Part shown: piece after piece, positions 36,740 through 46,601 of the stretch | Numbering within the stretch: position 1 is the first letter of the stretch | Layout: the number at the start of each line of letters is the position of its first letter | Origin: Betaproteobacteria bacterium | Lineage (GTDB): Bacteria; Pseudomonadota; Gammaproteobacteria; Burkholderiales; Ga0077523 | Direction: 5' to 3' | Length of the DNA stretch: 64,000 nucleotides | NCBI GenBank assembly: GCA_016713305.1 | Contig: JADJPK010000007.1 | Span: 328,501-392,500, forward strand | Notes under the pieces: model-generated | Databases searched by the model: none | Seen by the model: only the letters and a program-made list of their open reading frames with translations | What the model was told of the DNA's origin: nothing | Program-made: the position numbers and the translations under genes

Positions 36740-39049
36740 ATGCGGTCTGGTAGAGGGCGCGCTTCCGAGCAGCCCGAACCACGCCCCCTGCCGCCGCGCC
36801 TCGCGCGACTGCTACGGGAGGTGTGGTGGCTGGTATTCCTTGGCGGCGGCATCTATCTCGCGCTCATCCTCGCCACCTATCGCAAGAGCGATCCTGGCTG
36901 GTCGCATGCGATGACCACGCCGGAACTGCACAACGCGGGAGGCTCGGTCGGTGCCTGGATCGCCGACGTGCTGCTCTACCTGTTCGGCCTTTCCGCGTGG
37001 TGGTGGGTGGTGTCGTGCATCGCCATGATCTTCGCGTTGTATCGGCGGCTGGACCGCACGGAGGCGTCCGATGATCGCCGTCCGCTCGGGTACGCGATCG
37101 GGGGGTTCCTGGTGTTCCTCCTTGCGTCCAGCGGCTTCGAGGCGCTGCGCCTGCATTCGCTGACGGCGTCACTGCCTTACCGTCCCGGCGGGATGATCGG
37201 TGGCGCGATCTCCGGGGCGCTTTCCGCGGCGTTCGGATTCACCGGCAGCACGCTCGCGCTGCTCGTGGCGCTCGCGGGCGGATTCTCCCTCTTCAGCGGA
37301 CTTTCCTGGATCAACGCGGCAGAGCGCATAGGTCAGGTCATGGAAGCCGCCGGCGCGACGCTGCTGCGCCGCTGGCGGGAGAGGCGCGATCGCGAGATCG
37401 GCGTGGAGGCGACGGCGGTGCGCGAGGCGATCGTCGAGGAGAAGCGGGTGAAGCTCGAGGAACACCACGCACCTATCCACATCGAGCCGCCGGTTACCGA
37501 GATCCCCAAGTCGGCACGTGTCGCCAAGGAAAAGCAGAAGCCGCTGTTCGAGGACCTGCCCGATTCGCCGCTTCCACCGCTGCAATTGCTGGACGAAGCC
37601 GATACAAGGGTCGAAGTGCTCTCGCCCGAGACCCTGGAGTTCACCTCGCGGCTCATCGAGAAGAAGCTGCTCGACTTCGGCATCGAGGTGAAGGTGCTGG
37701 CGGCCTATCCGGGGCCGGTGATCACCCGCTACGAGATCGAGCCGGCCGTGGGCGTGAAGGGCAGCCAGATCGTGAACCTCGTGAAGGACCTCGCGCGGGC
37801 GCTGTCGGTCATGAGCATCCGGGTGGTCGAGACGATTCCGGGAAAATCCTGCATGGGTCTCGAGATTCCCAATCCGAAGCGGCAGATCGTCCGCCTTTCG
37901 GAGATCCTCGGCTCCGAGGTGTACGGCGGCATGGGGTCCCGGCTCACCCTCGTGCTGGGCAAGGACATCGCGGGCAAGCCGGTGGTCGCCGACCTGGCGA
38001 AGATGCCGCACCTCCTTGTCGCGGGGACCACCGGATCCGGCAAGTCCGTCGCGGTGAACGCGATGATCCTGTCGCTGCTCTACAAGTCGACGGCCAACGA
38101 AGTTCGGATGATCCTGGTGGATCCGAAGATGCTGGAGTTGTCGGTGTACGACGGCATCCCGCATCTGCTCGCGCCGGTGGTGACCGACATGAAGCACGCG
38201 GCACATGCGCTCAACTGGTGCGTGGCGGAGATGGAACGGCGCTACAAGCTCATGTCCGCGCTGGGGGTGCGCAATCTGTCGGGCTTCAATCAGAAGGTGC
38301 GCGACGCCGAGAAGGCCGGACACCCGCTCACCAATCCATTCACGCTTACGCCCGAAAGCCCGGAGCCGCTGGCGGAGCTGCCTTTCATCGTCGTCGTCAT
38401 CGACGAGCTTGCCGATCTGATGATGGTGGTCGGCAAGAAGGTGGAGCAGCTCATCGCACGTCTTGCGCAGAAGGCGCGGGCCGCGGGCATCCATCTGGTT
38501 CTGGCCACGCAGCGGCCCTCCGTCGACGTGATCACCGGTCTCATCAAGGCGAACATTCCCACCCGCGTGGCGTTCCAGGTGTCCAGCAAGATCGACTCGC
38601 GGACCATTCTGGATCAGATGGGTGCGGAAGCACTGCTGGGCCAGGGCGACATGCTGTACCTGCCGCCCGGGACAGGTCTTCCGCAACGGGTGCACGGCGC
38701 GTTCGTTGCCGACGACGAAGTGCACAAGGTGGTCGAGTATCTGAAGGCCCGAGGTCAACCGCAATACATCGAAGGCATTCTGGAAGGCAACGACTCTGAA
38801 GAGGGGGGCGACGGGGAGGGCGCCGGCACAGGCGGCAGTCCGGACGGAGAGTCCGACCCCCTCTACGACGAAGCGGTCGCCATCGTTCTCAAGTCGCGCC
38901 GCGCGTCGATCTCCCTGGTGCAGCGGCATCTGCGCATCGGCTACAACCGGGCCGCGCGCCTCATCGAGCAGATGGAGCGTTCAGGGCTGGTTTCGCCGAT
39001 GGCCACCAACGGGAATCGTGACATCCTGGTTCCAGCGAGGAGCGAATGA
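36740..39049 (+). CDS. ftsK: DNA translocase FtsK
   Basis: 769 aa, a short FtsK as usual in betaproteobacteria. N-terminal four-helix membrane domain (LVFLGGGIYLALILATY, WWWVVSCIAMIFALY and others), a short linker, an alpha domain (SRLIEKKLLDFGIEVKVLAA), and a motor with Walker A AGTTGSGKSVAVNAM, Walker B PFIVVVIDELADLMMV and LATQRPSVDVITGLIKANIP. The gamma winged helix (YDEAVAIVLKSRRASISLVQ, RLIEQMERSGLVSPM) reads KOPS sites. A weak -10 (TAGAAT at 36703-36708) lies upstream. The stop overlaps the lolA ATG. Confidence 0.95.
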   Translation: MRSGRGRASEQPEPRPLPPRLARLLREVWWLVFLGGGIYLALILATYRKSDPGWSHAMTTPELHNAGGSVGAWIADVLLYLFGLSAWWWVVSCIAMIFALYRRLDRTEASDDRRPLGYAIGGFLVFLLASSGFEALRLHSLTASLPYRPGGMIGGAISGALSAAFGFTGSTLALLVALAGGFSLFSGLSWINAAERIGQVMEAAGATLLRRWRERRDREIGVEATAVREAIVEEKRVKLEEHHAPIHIEPPVTEIPKSARVAKEKQKPLFEDLPDSPLPPLQLLDEADTRVEVLSPETLEFTSRLIEKKLLDFGIEVKVLAAYPGPVITRYEIEPAVGVKGSQIVNLVKDLARALSVMSIRVVETIPGKSCMGLEIPNPKRQIVRLSEILGSEVYGGMGSRLTLVLGKDIAGKPVVADLAKMPHLLVAGTTGSGKSVAVNAMILSLLYKSTANEVRMILVDPKMLELSVYDGIPHLLAPVVTDMKHAAHALNWCVAEMERRYKLMSALGVRNLSGFNQKVRDAEKAGHPLTNPFTLTPESPEPLAELPFIVVVIDELADLMMVVGKKVEQLIARLAQKARAAGIHLVLATQRPSVDVITGLIKANIPTRVAFQVSSKIDSRTILDQMGAEALLGQGDMLYLPPGTGLPQRVHGAFVADDEVHKVVEYLKARGQPQYIEGILEGNDSEEGGDGEGAGTGGSPDGESDPLYDEAVAIVLKSRRASISLVQRHLRIGYNRAARLIEQMERSGLVSPMATNGNRDILVPARSE

Positions 39050-39669
39050 AGATCTCGACCATTGCATGGGCCTTTCTCGCCGCAGGGGCGCTCGGTGCGC
39101 AAGCGGCGGGAGCCGGGCTCGAATCGCTCAAGTCCTTCATCGGTGAGGTCAAGTCGGCACGCATCGAATTCCAGCAATCGGTCGCGGATGCGCAGGGGAA
39201 GAAGCTGCAGGACTCGACGGGAACCTTCCTGTTCTCCCGGCCCGGCAAGTTCCGCTGGCTCTATGTGAAGCCCTACGAGCAGTTGATCGTCGGGGATGGC
39301 GAGAAGGTGTGGGTCTACGACAGGGACCTCAACCAGGTCACGGTGAAGGCGCTGGGCGACGCACTGGGGTCCAGCCCGGCTGCGTTGCTGGCCGGCAACA
39401 ACGACGTGGACCGGGCCTACACGTTCAAGACACTGCCGAAGGAGGGCGGCCTGGAATGGCTCGAGGCCGTGCCCAGGGATCCGGAGAGCACGTTCGAACG
39501 GATGCGGATCGGGTTCCGCAAGTCCAATCCCGAAACGATGCAGCTGCAGGACCGTCTTGGACAGACCACCACCATCCGGTTCACGCGGCTGGAACGCAAT
39601 CCACGGCTGGCTGCCGATGCCTTCCGTTTCGTGCCGCCGAAGGACGCGGACGTGGTGGGAGACAAGTGA
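39046..39669 (+). CDS. lolA: Outer-membrane lipoprotein carrier protein LolA
   Basis: 207 aa periplasmic chaperone that moves lipoproteins from LolCDE to LolB. Signal peptide ISTIAWAFLAAGALGAQA, then the half-barrel core with SARIEFQQSVADAQGKKLQ, SRPGKFRWLYVKPYEQLIVG and QTTTIRFTRLERNPRLAAD. It overlaps ftsK by 4 bases. The ftsK-lolA-rarA-serS order is conserved. Confidence 0.94.
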   Translation: MKISTIAWAFLAAGALGAQAAGAGLESLKSFIGEVKSARIEFQQSVADAQGKKLQDSTGTFLFSRPGKFRWLYVKPYEQLIVGDGEKVWVYDRDLNQVTVKALGDALGSSPAALLAGNNDVDRAYTFKTLPKEGGLEWLEAVPRDPESTFERMRIGFRKSNPETMQLQDRLGQTTTIRFTRLERNPRLAADAFRFVPPKDADVVGDK

Positions 39670-39736
39670 CGGATCCGTTCGCGATGTCGGGGAGGGTGGG
39701 GCGTCTCTGCCCGCCGGAAAGATCGGACCCTGGACA

Positions 39737-41071
39737 GTGACTGACCTGTTCGCGCCCACGACTGCCGTGGCACCCCTGGCCGAAACGATGCGGCCGCGGC
39801 GTCTGGACGACGTCGTCGGCCAGTCGCATCTTCTGGCTCCCGGCAAGCCGCTCAGGCTCGCCGTGGAATCGGGGCAGCCGCACTCCATGATTCTCTGGGG
39901 GCCTCCGGGCGTGGGCAAGACCACTCTGGCCCGGCTTCTGGCGCAGGGTTTCGATGCCGAGTTCCTCACGCTCTCGGCCGTCTTTGCCGGCGTGAAGGAA
40001 ATCCGGGAGGCCGTTGCCCGGGCGCAGGACACCCTCGCGCGGACAGGGCGGCGGACCATTCTTTTCGTGGACGAGGTGCACCGTTTCAACAAGGCGCAGC
40101 AGGATGCCTTTCTGCCGTTCGTGGAGCAGGGGGTCATCACCTTCATCGGCGCCACGACCGAGAATCCGTCCTTCGAGGTCAATGGCGCTTTGCTTTCGCG
40201 GGCGGCGGTGTACGTGCTGAATCCTCTCGCGAAGGAGGAACTGGCCGTCCTGTTCGAGCGGGCGCGGCACGAGGCGCTCGCGGATCTTCCCTTCGCCGGA
40301 CCGGCGCGCGACATGGTGATCGGTTTCGCCGACGGCGATGCCCGGCGCATGCTGAACATGATGGAGACGCTGCGCGCCGCCGCGATGGCTGCCGGGGCGG
40401 AGGACATCGACGACAGCTTCGTCCAGACCACGCTGGCGCAGAGCCTGCGACGGTTCGACAAGGGAGGCGAAGCGTTCTACGACCAGATCTCCGCCCTGCA
40501 CAAGTCCGTGCGTGGATCGAATCCGGACGCGTCGCTCTACTGGTTCTGCCGCATGCTGGACGGAGGGGCCGATCCGCTCTATCTGGGACGGCGCATCGTA
40601 CGCATGGCGACCGAGGATATCGGACTGGCGGATCCGCGCGCGCTGCGGCTCGCCCTCGATGCCTGCGAGACCTACGAGCGGCTGGGCAGTCCCGAAGGGG
40701 AACTGGCGATTGCGCAGGCCGTGCTGTACATGGCGTGCGCGGCCAAGAGCAACGCGGCATACGTTGCCTATAATTCCGCCCGCGATTTCGTCAAGCGGGA
40801 CGGTTCGCGCGCCGTGCCGCTGCATCTGCGGAATGCGCCGACCAAGCTCATGAAGTCCCTCGGATACGGCCATGCGTACCGCTATGCGCACGACGAGCCC
40901 GAGGCCTACGCGGCCGGAGAGTCGTACTTTCCGGACGACATGGACACTCCTTCGTTCTACCGCCCCACGCCGCGCGGCCTGGAAGCACGCATCGGCGAGA
41001 AGCTGGCGCATCTCGCCGAACTCGATGCCCAGGCGCGCGCGGTTCCCGGCAGGCGCAGTCGCAAGGATTGA
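39737..41071 (+). CDS. rarA: Replication-associated recombination ATPase RarA (MgsA)
   Basis: 444 aa AAA+ clamp-loader-like ATPase acting at stalled forks. The start GTG 39737 gives VTDLFAPTTAVAPLAETMRP. Walker A is WGPPGVGKTTLARLL, Walker B ILFVDEVHRFNKAQQ, sensor 1 FIGATTENPSFEVNGALLSR. The C-terminal MgsA domain (ISALHKSVRGSNPDASLYWF, RRIVRMATEDIGLADPRAL) is complete. It follows lolA by 67 bases. Confidence 0.93.
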   Translation: MTDLFAPTTAVAPLAETMRPRRLDDVVGQSHLLAPGKPLRLAVESGQPHSMILWGPPGVGKTTLARLLAQGFDAEFLTLSAVFAGVKEIREAVARAQDTLARTGRRTILFVDEVHRFNKAQQDAFLPFVEQGVITFIGATTENPSFEVNGALLSRAAVYVLNPLAKEELAVLFERARHEALADLPFAGPARDMVIGFADGDARRMLNMMETLRAAAMAAGAEDIDDSFVQTTLAQSLRRFDKGGEAFYDQISALHKSVRGSNPDASLYWFCRMLDGGADPLYLGRRIVRMATEDIGLADPRALRLALDACETYERLGSPEGELAIAQAVLYMACAAKSNAAYVAYNSARDFVKRDGSRAVPLHLRNAPTKLMKSLGYGHAYRYAHDEPEAYAAGESYFPDDMDTPSFYRPTPRGLEARIGEKLAHLAELDAQARAVPGRRSRKD

Positions 41072-41111
41072 CGGATACGATCCGCATACATTCATCAACT
41101 CACCCGGCCCC

Positions 41112-42398
41112 ATGCTAGACATCCAACTTCTCCGTACCGATCTCGACGCCGTCGCACGGCGCCTCGCCGACCGCGGATTCGAATTCCCCGTGGCCGAATT
41201 CCAGTCCCTGGAAGGACAGCGCAAGACCTGCCAGACCGCCACGCAGGATCTGCAGGCGAGGCGCAATGCCCTGTCCAAGCAGATCGGTCATCTGAAGGCC
41301 AAGGGAGAGGACACCGCGGCCGTCATGGCCGAAGTGGCCGGATTGGGCGATGCGCTCAAGCGCAACGAGGAGGAACTGGAAGGCATCCGCACCCGGCTCG
41401 ACGAGCTGCTGGCCGGCATTCCCAACGTTCCGCATGCGAGCGTTCCTGCCGGCAGATCGTCGGACGACAACGCCGAGGTCCGTCGCACGGGAACGCCGCG
41501 GTCGTTCGATTTCGCCGTGAAGGATCACGTGGATCTGGGCGAAGGCCTTGGCATGCTGGACTTCGCATCGGCGGTGAAGATCTCCGGCGCCCGCTTCACG
41601 CTCATGAAGGGGCCGGTGGCGCGCCTGCACAGGGCGATCGCGCAGTTCATGCTGGACGTGCACACGTCCGAACACGGGTACACCGAGGTATACGTTCCCT
41701 ATCTCGTCAACGCTGCCAGCATGCGCGGCACCGGCCAGTTGCCCAAGTTCGAGGCGGACCTCTTCGGCGTTCCTCGGGGCGAGGAAGGCAAGTTGTATCT
41801 GATCCCGACGGCCGAGGTGCCTGTCACGAACATCGTGCGTGACGAGATCGTGGCCCTGGAATCCCTGCCGCTCAAGTTCGTGTGTCACTCGCCATGCTTC
41901 CGCAGCGAGGCAGGATCGTACGGCAAGGACACGCGCGGAATGATCCGGCAGCACCAGTTCGACAAGGTGGAACTCGTGCAGATCGTTCACCCCTCGCAAA
42001 GCTACGACGCGCTGGAGGCGCTCACCGGCCACGCCGAGACGATCCTCAGGCGCCTTGAACTGCCTTACCGGGTCGTCACCCTGTGCACGGGGGACATGGG
42101 CTTCTCCAGTTCCAAGACCTACGACATCGAGGTCTGGTTGCCGGCACAGAACACGTACCGCGAGATCTCGTCGTGCTCGAATTTCGAGGGCTTCCAGGCC
42201 CGCCGGATGCAGGCCCGCTATCGCGGGGAGAAGAGCAAGCCCGAAATCGTCCACACACTGAACGGATCCGGTCTCGCGGTGGGCCGCACTCTGGTCGCCG
42301 TCCTGGAGAACTATCAGCAGGACGACGGCAGCATCGTCGTGCCGGACGCATTGCGGCCCTATATGGGAGGGATCGAACGGATCAGCCGCCCGGGCTGA
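41112..42398 (+). CDS. serS: Serine--tRNA ligase
   Basis: 428 aa class II synthetase. N-terminal long antiparallel coiled coil (residues about 25-105) that holds the tRNA variable arm. Catalytic core: LYLIPTAEVPVTN, motif 2 FRSEAGSYGKDTRGMIRQHQ, and motif 3 HTLNGSGLAVGRTLVAVLEN. TYREISSCSNFEGFQARRM is family-specific. ATG 41112. Last gene of the plus-strand run here; it faces mltF. Confidence 0.97.
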   Translation: MLDIQLLRTDLDAVARRLADRGFEFPVAEFQSLEGQRKTCQTATQDLQARRNALSKQIGHLKAKGEDTAAVMAEVAGLGDALKRNEEELEGIRTRLDELLAGIPNVPHASVPAGRSSDDNAEVRRTGTPRSFDFAVKDHVDLGEGLGMLDFASAVKISGARFTLMKGPVARLHRAIAQFMLDVHTSEHGYTEVYVPYLVNAASMRGTGQLPKFEADLFGVPRGEEGKLYLIPTAEVPVTNIVRDEIVALESLPLKFVCHSPCFRSEAGSYGKDTRGMIRQHQFDKVELVQIVHPSQSYDALEALTGHAETILRRLELPYRVVTLCTGDMGFSSSKTYDIEVWLPAQNTYREISSCSNFEGFQARRMQARYRGEKSKPEIVHTLNGSGLAVGRTLVAVLENYQQDDGSIVVPDALRPYMGGIERISRPG

Positions 42399-42406
42399 CC
42401 GTCCGC

Positions 42407-43858
42407 TCAGATCAGGAAGCCGAACTCCGGCGCGGAGGTGACCGCAGGCTCCCCGTCGGCGGGGGTCCGCAGCGGCACGTCCGGTCCGATCGCGGGTTCG
42501 ATCTGCATGAGCATCTGGTAATACGCCCGGACGTTCTCGGTGAGCGCCATGGCTTCGCCGCCGCGGGCGTAGCCATGGCGCAGGTCCCCGTTGTATTCCG
42601 CATCGGCCAGAAGGGGCAGCGCACGCTTCACGTCCAGCCAGACGTCAGGGTTGCCGCCGTTGCGCTGGGCGAGAACGCGGGCGTCTTCCAGATGCCCCGG
42701 ACCCTGGTTGTAGGCCGCGAGCGCAAGCCAGGTCCGGTCCGGTTCGGCGATACGCGGCGGCAGGGCATCGCGCAGGGATTTCAGGTAACGGGCACCGGCG
42801 AGGATGCTCGACCTGGCGTGCAGCTTGTCGCGCAGTCCGGTGCGCGCGGCCGTCTGGTCAGTGAGCATCATGAATCCGCGCACCCCAGTGGGAGAGGTGG
42901 CGAGCGGGTCCCATTTCGACTCCTGGTACCCGAGCGCCGCGATCAGCCTCCAGTCGATTCCCGTCGCGTTCTGGGCTGCGATGAACGCGTGGCGATATTG
43001 CGAGAGCGACGTTTCGCAGCGTTCGAGGAATGTCTCGCGCTCCAGTTGGGACAGCCGGTTGACGTGACCGTAGTACCGGTCGATGAGGCGCGGCAGAGTG
43101 CCGTTCGACTGGATCCGCGTGAAGAATCGCCTTGCCTGCTTGAGCAGGCGGGGGTCCGCATCGGCGGGAAATGCCCAGGCCAGCTTGTCCGGCTCACCGA
43201 GCGTCATTGCCCGCCTGTATTGCGGAAAAGCCACGCGCAGCAGGTCGAACATGTGCGAGCCCATGACCGCATATTCGGCATTGCCCGCGCGAAGCGTTGC
43301 CGTGACGGCCTCCGGTGCATTGGCCGTGACCACTTCCACATTCACCTCGGGCGCCTTGCTCAGCGCGCGCTCGAACCGCTCGGCACCGGCCGATTGCGCG
43401 GCAACCACCACCCGCTTGTCGCCCAATGCCCGAACTGAACGCGGGGCCTCGCTGCCGGCGCGGTGCACCAGCACCTGACGCACCGTCATGTATCCGGGAC
43501 CGAACACGATATTTTCGTCGCGCCCGCGTGTGGCGGTCAGGCCCGCGGCGGCGAGATGCGCTTCGCCGCGCTGGAGCCGGGCGAGCGCGTCGGCGTAGCC
43601 CGATGCCTCGATCACGCGGAGAGGAACGTCGATCTCCTCGGCGAACATGGACACGAGATCCCGTTCGAGTCCCGCGAAGTGGCCCTCGACCGTGGGAAAC
43701 CGCGTGGCAGGCGCTGGCCGGGTCAGGACGACCAGTTCCTGCCGGTACGTGGAAGGGTCGATGCGGTCGGCCGGCGGCGTCCCGAAGTTCGCCGGTATGG
43801 TCAACGACCCCGAGGCGGCGAGCGAGAGCAGGAGAGTGGACGCAGCGAGGTGGCGCAT
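42407..43858 (-). CDS. mltF: Membrane-bound lytic transglycosylase F (MltF-like)
   Basis: 483 aa. Signal peptide MRHLAASTLLLSLAASG, then a solute-binding-protein-like domain (LVVLTRPAPATRFP to about residue 270), then a C-terminal SLT lysozyme-like domain with catalytic Glu in AALGYQESKWDPLATSPTGV and GFMMLTDQTAA, and the C-terminal AYNQGPGHLEDARVLAQ. Cleaves peptidoglycan glycan strands to anhydromuropeptides. Start ATG 43858 is set by the signal peptide. No lipobox is seen. Confidence 0.9.
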   Translation of the reverse strand: MRHLAASTLLLSLAASGSLTIPANFGTPPADRIDPSTYRQELVVLTRPAPATRFPTVEGHFAGLERDLVSMFAEEIDVPLRVIEASGYADALARLQRGEAHLAAAGLTATRGRDENIVFGPGYMTVRQVLVHRAGSEAPRSVRALGDKRVVVAAQSAGAERFERALSKAPEVNVEVVTANAPEAVTATLRAGNAEYAVMGSHMFDLLRVAFPQYRRAMTLGEPDKLAWAFPADADPRLLKQARRFFTRIQSNGTLPRLIDRYYGHVNRLSQLERETFLERCETSLSQYRHAFIAAQNATGIDWRLIAALGYQESKWDPLATSPTGVRGFMMLTDQTAARTGLRDKLHARSSILAGARYLKSLRDALPPRIAEPDRTWLALAAYNQGPGHLEDARVLAQRNGGNPDVWLDVKRALPLLADAEYNGDLRHGYARGGEAMALTENVRAYYQMLMQIEPAIGPDVPLRTPADGEPAVTSAPEFGFLI

Positions 43859-44248
43859 GGCAAGGGACTCGCGGGGCGATTCAGGCCGCGGCGGGCTCCG
43901 GACCGGCGTCCGGGCTCCGGGGAAGCTCCGGCATGCGGAAGCGCCCTGGATCGGGGCACTCTCCCGAGAATTCGACCATCCCATCTCAACGTGCTGACCT
44001 CCCGTTCGCGTGATTGGCACCGCCGCCGGCGCGCATCGCGCGCGGATCACGGGCAGACCGGAGTCCCCTACAAGCAATCTGCCCACCACGCCGGAGGGGC
44101 CGTACCGGTCCGGTCATCAGTGCCAGTGACTTGGCTCCGCATCTTCGCACGCCGCTTCAAGACTTCCGGCTTGCCGGGAGGCATGGGGCCGCCCCTGGAC
44201 GTCCACCCTCGCCGCAACGTGTACCAGATGGCGATCGGGCCGAAACCC
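43859..44248. other. Gap between mltF and the ccm operon, no gene seen
   Basis: About 390 bases up to the ccm promoter. No open frame shows a recognisable protein, and no strong hairpin was found. The minus strand must hold the mltF promoter, but I could not identify it. Confidence 0.5.
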
Positions 44249-44277
44249 GGAAGACTGGGGCATCGCGTGGATATAAT
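44249..44277 (+). promoter_or_regulatory. Candidate ccm operon promoter
   Basis: Consensus -10 TATAAT at 44272-44277, 38 bases before the ccmA ATG. The -35 region (44249-44254, GGAAGA) is a poor match, so an activator may be required. Confidence 0.5.
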
Positions 44278-44315
44278 CGGGGTCTTTCCACGCGAACCGC
44301 GCGCCCCTTTCCCCG

Positions 44316-44942
44316 ATGCTCGAAGCCAGCGACCTCGCGTGCGTGCGGGGCGACCAGATTCTGTTCCAGGGCTTGAGCTTCGCCGCGCGTCCCGGGGAAG
44401 TTCTCTGGATAGAAGGCGAGAACGGGAGCGGCAAGACCAGCCTGCTGCGCATTCTATGCGGCCTCGGATCGCCGGACCGTGGCGAATTGCACTGGGGCGG
44501 AATGCCCTACCGCAAGGCGGCCGACGATCTGGCCCGGGTCATTGCCTACGTGGGGCACCTCAACGCGGTGAAGGACGATCTCACGGTGACCGAGAATCTG
44601 CGGTTCCATGCCCGGCTCGCCGGACTTCCGGCAGGCGAACAGGAGGTGCGCGATGCCATCGATGGCGTGGGCCTCACCCGCCGGGCGGATCTGCCGGTCA
44701 GGGTGTTGTCCCAGGGGCAGCGGCGGCGCGCTGCGCTTGCGCGGCTCTGGCTGTCCCGAAGCCGGGCGCTGTGGATCCTGGACGAACCCTTCTCGGCGCT
44801 CGACACCGCGTCCGTCACCCACCTGGGAAAGTTGCTGGACGGACACGTGAGCGGCGGCGGAATCGCCGTGCTCACCACCCATCAGGAAGTGGCACTGCCG
44901 CATGGACGAACCCGCCGGCTCCGGCTCGACTCACGCGCATGA
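44316..44942 (+). CDS. ccmA: Haem exporter ATP-binding subunit CcmA
   Basis: 208 aa ABC ATPase of the CcmABCD system, which frees holo-CcmE. Walker A is EGENGSGKTSLLRIL, the signature motif is LSQGQRRRAALARL, and Walker B is LWILDEPFSALD. Short, as usual for CcmA. First gene of ccmABCDEFGH. The stop overlaps the ccmB ATG. Confidence 0.95.
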   Translation: MLEASDLACVRGDQILFQGLSFAARPGEVLWIEGENGSGKTSLLRILCGLGSPDRGELHWGGMPYRKAADDLARVIAYVGHLNAVKDDLTVTENLRFHARLAGLPAGEQEVRDAIDGVGLTRRADLPVRVLSQGQRRRAALARLWLSRSRALWILDEPFSALDTASVTHLGKLLDGHVSGGGIAVLTTHQEVALPHGRTRRLRLDSRA

Positions 44943-45607
44943 TCGCAGCGCTGTGGGCCGCATTCCGTCGGGACGTGATGCAGGCATGGCGCCGGCGCGC
45001 AGACTGGTTGACCACCTTCTTCTTCTTCATCATCGTCGTGAGCCTGTTTCCCCTGGGTGTCGGGCCGGAGCCGGAGATGCTGAAGACCATGGCGCCCGGA
45101 ATACTCTGGGTGGCCGCTCTGCTGGCCGCCATGCTGTCGTTGCCGCGCGTGTTCGGCACCGACTATGCGGACGGATCGCTGGAGCAACTCGCCCTGGCAC
45201 CGCAGCCGCTGTCCATGCTGGTGCTGTCCCAGGTGACGGCACACTGGCTTCTCTCGGGGGTGCCGCTCGCGCTGATGGCGCCGGTCCTGGGCCTGCAGTT
45301 CGGTCTGGCGCCCGACCTGCTGGGCATTCTTCTCGGGACGCTGCTCCTCGGGACACCCTGCCTCTCCCTGATCGGTGCCGTAGGGGCTGCGCTCACTCTC
45401 GGCGTGCGGGGAGGCGGCGTGCTGGTCGCACTCCTGGTGCTCCCGCTCTATATTCCCGTGCTGATCTTCGGAGCCGGCGCCGTGGAGGCGACCGCTTCCG
45501 GAGCCGGTGCTTCCGGCCATCTGTCCCTGCTGGGCGCCTGCCTGTGCGTCGCCTTGGTGACCGGTCCTCTCGCCGCTGCCGCAGCACTGCGTGTCGCGCT
45601 GGAGTGA
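44939..45607 (+). CDS. ccmB: Haem exporter membrane subunit CcmB
   Basis: 222 aa with six hydrophobic segments (for example TTFFFFIIVVSLFPLGVGPE and GVLVALLVLPLYIPVLIFGA). MLSLPRVFGTDYADGSLEQL is the family's conserved loop. It forms the permease with CcmC. Overlaps ccmA by 4 bases. Confidence 0.95.
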   Translation: MIAALWAAFRRDVMQAWRRRADWLTTFFFFIIVVSLFPLGVGPEPEMLKTMAPGILWVAALLAAMLSLPRVFGTDYADGSLEQLALAPQPLSMLVLSQVTAHWLLSGVPLALMAPVLGLQFGLAPDLLGILLGTLLLGTPCLSLIGAVGAALTLGVRGGGVLVALLVLPLYIPVLIFGAGAVEATASGAGASGHLSLLGACLCVALVTGPLAAAAALRVALE

Positions 45608-45638
45608 CACCGGTACCCCTTCACCCATTCCTCGAGCC

Positions 45639-46359
45639 ATGAACCTCTTCAAGTTTTCGTCGCCGCAGACTTTCTATCCGCTGGCAGGGCGCCTGGCGCC
45701 GGTGTTCTGGCTGCTTGCCGCCGTGCTGGGTGCGGCGGGTCTGTACATCGGTTTCTTCGTGGCCCCCACGGACTTCCAGCAGGGCGAGTCGTACCGGATC
45801 ATCTTCATCCACGTCGCGGCGGCCTGGATGTCCATGTTCATCTACCTCGTCATGGCGGCATGGGCAGCACTGGGTCTGGTGCTCAATACCAGACTCTCGT
45901 CCATGATGGCGAGCGCCCTCGCGCCGACCGGGGCGCTCATGACGTTCATCGCATTGTGGACCGGCGCGTTGTGGGGCAGGCCCACGTGGGGCACGTGGTG
46001 GGTGTGGGACGCGCGGCTCACTTCCGGAACTCATCCTGCTGTTCCTTTACATAGGATTCATGGCCCTGCACGCCTTCATCGACGAGCCGCGCAAGGCCGA
46101 CAAGGCGGCGGCCATCCTCGCGATCGTTGGCGTGATCAACGTGCCGATCATCTATTTCTCCGTGAAGTGGTGGAATACGCTGCACCAGGGGGCGTCGGTG
46201 AGCCTGTCCCGGGCGCCCTCCATGGCGTCCTCGATGCTGCTGGGCATGCTGGTGATGGCGCTGGCTTTCTGGATGTACAGCATCGCAGCCGCCCTGACGC
46301 GCGTTCGCGGCATCATTCTCGAGCGCGAACGCAACGCGGGCTGGGTGGCCGATGTCTGA
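45639..46359 (+). CDS. ccmC: Haem lyase/exporter subunit CcmC (single frame change near 46025)
   Basis: About 240 aa, six membrane segments. The WWD haem-handling motif is present (WGRPTWGTWWVWDARLTS). The frame is lost there because TCCGGAAC at 46023-46030 has one G too many. Removing it reads ELILLFLYIGFMALHAFIDE and continues to VNVPIIYFSVKWWNTLHQGA and the end. His residues for haem ligation are seen in FIHVAAAWMSM and NTLHQGAS. A one-base error in a G run is the likely cause. Confidence 0.93.
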
Positions 46360-46427
46360 GTGACGGCGGGCGCGGGTTCTCCGGGTTCCTGCCGGGAGCG
46401 GTGCGCTCGAACGAGAGGATCGAACAG

Positions 46428-46601
46428 ATGCAATGGAACGGTTTGGAAGGCTTTCTGGCCATGGGCGGCTACGGAGCCTACGTCTGGGGCGCGTATGGTG
46501 TGACGGCCGTCCTGCTGATCGGCGAGGTCGTGCTCGTGCGGCGCAGGCACCGTGCGGCCCTGGAGTACGCACGGCGCATCTCACGTCTGGGCAAGCCGTG
46601 A
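46428..46601 (+). CDS. ccmD: Haem exporter protein CcmD
   Basis: 57 aa. One membrane helix (YVWGAYGVTAVLLIGEVVLV) with a preceding MGGYGAYVW segment and a basic C-terminus (RRRHRAALEYARRISR), the CcmD pattern. It is 68 bases after ccmC, and its stop overlaps the ccmE ATG. Needed for release of haem-loaded CcmE. Confidence 0.9.
   Translation: MQWNGLEGFLAMGGYGAYVWGAYGVTAVLLIGEVVLVRRRHRAALEYARRISRLGKP

Noticed and set aside
37169..38929. Long minus-strand open frame inside ftsK
   Set aside because: Antisense shadow of a clear FtsK gene.
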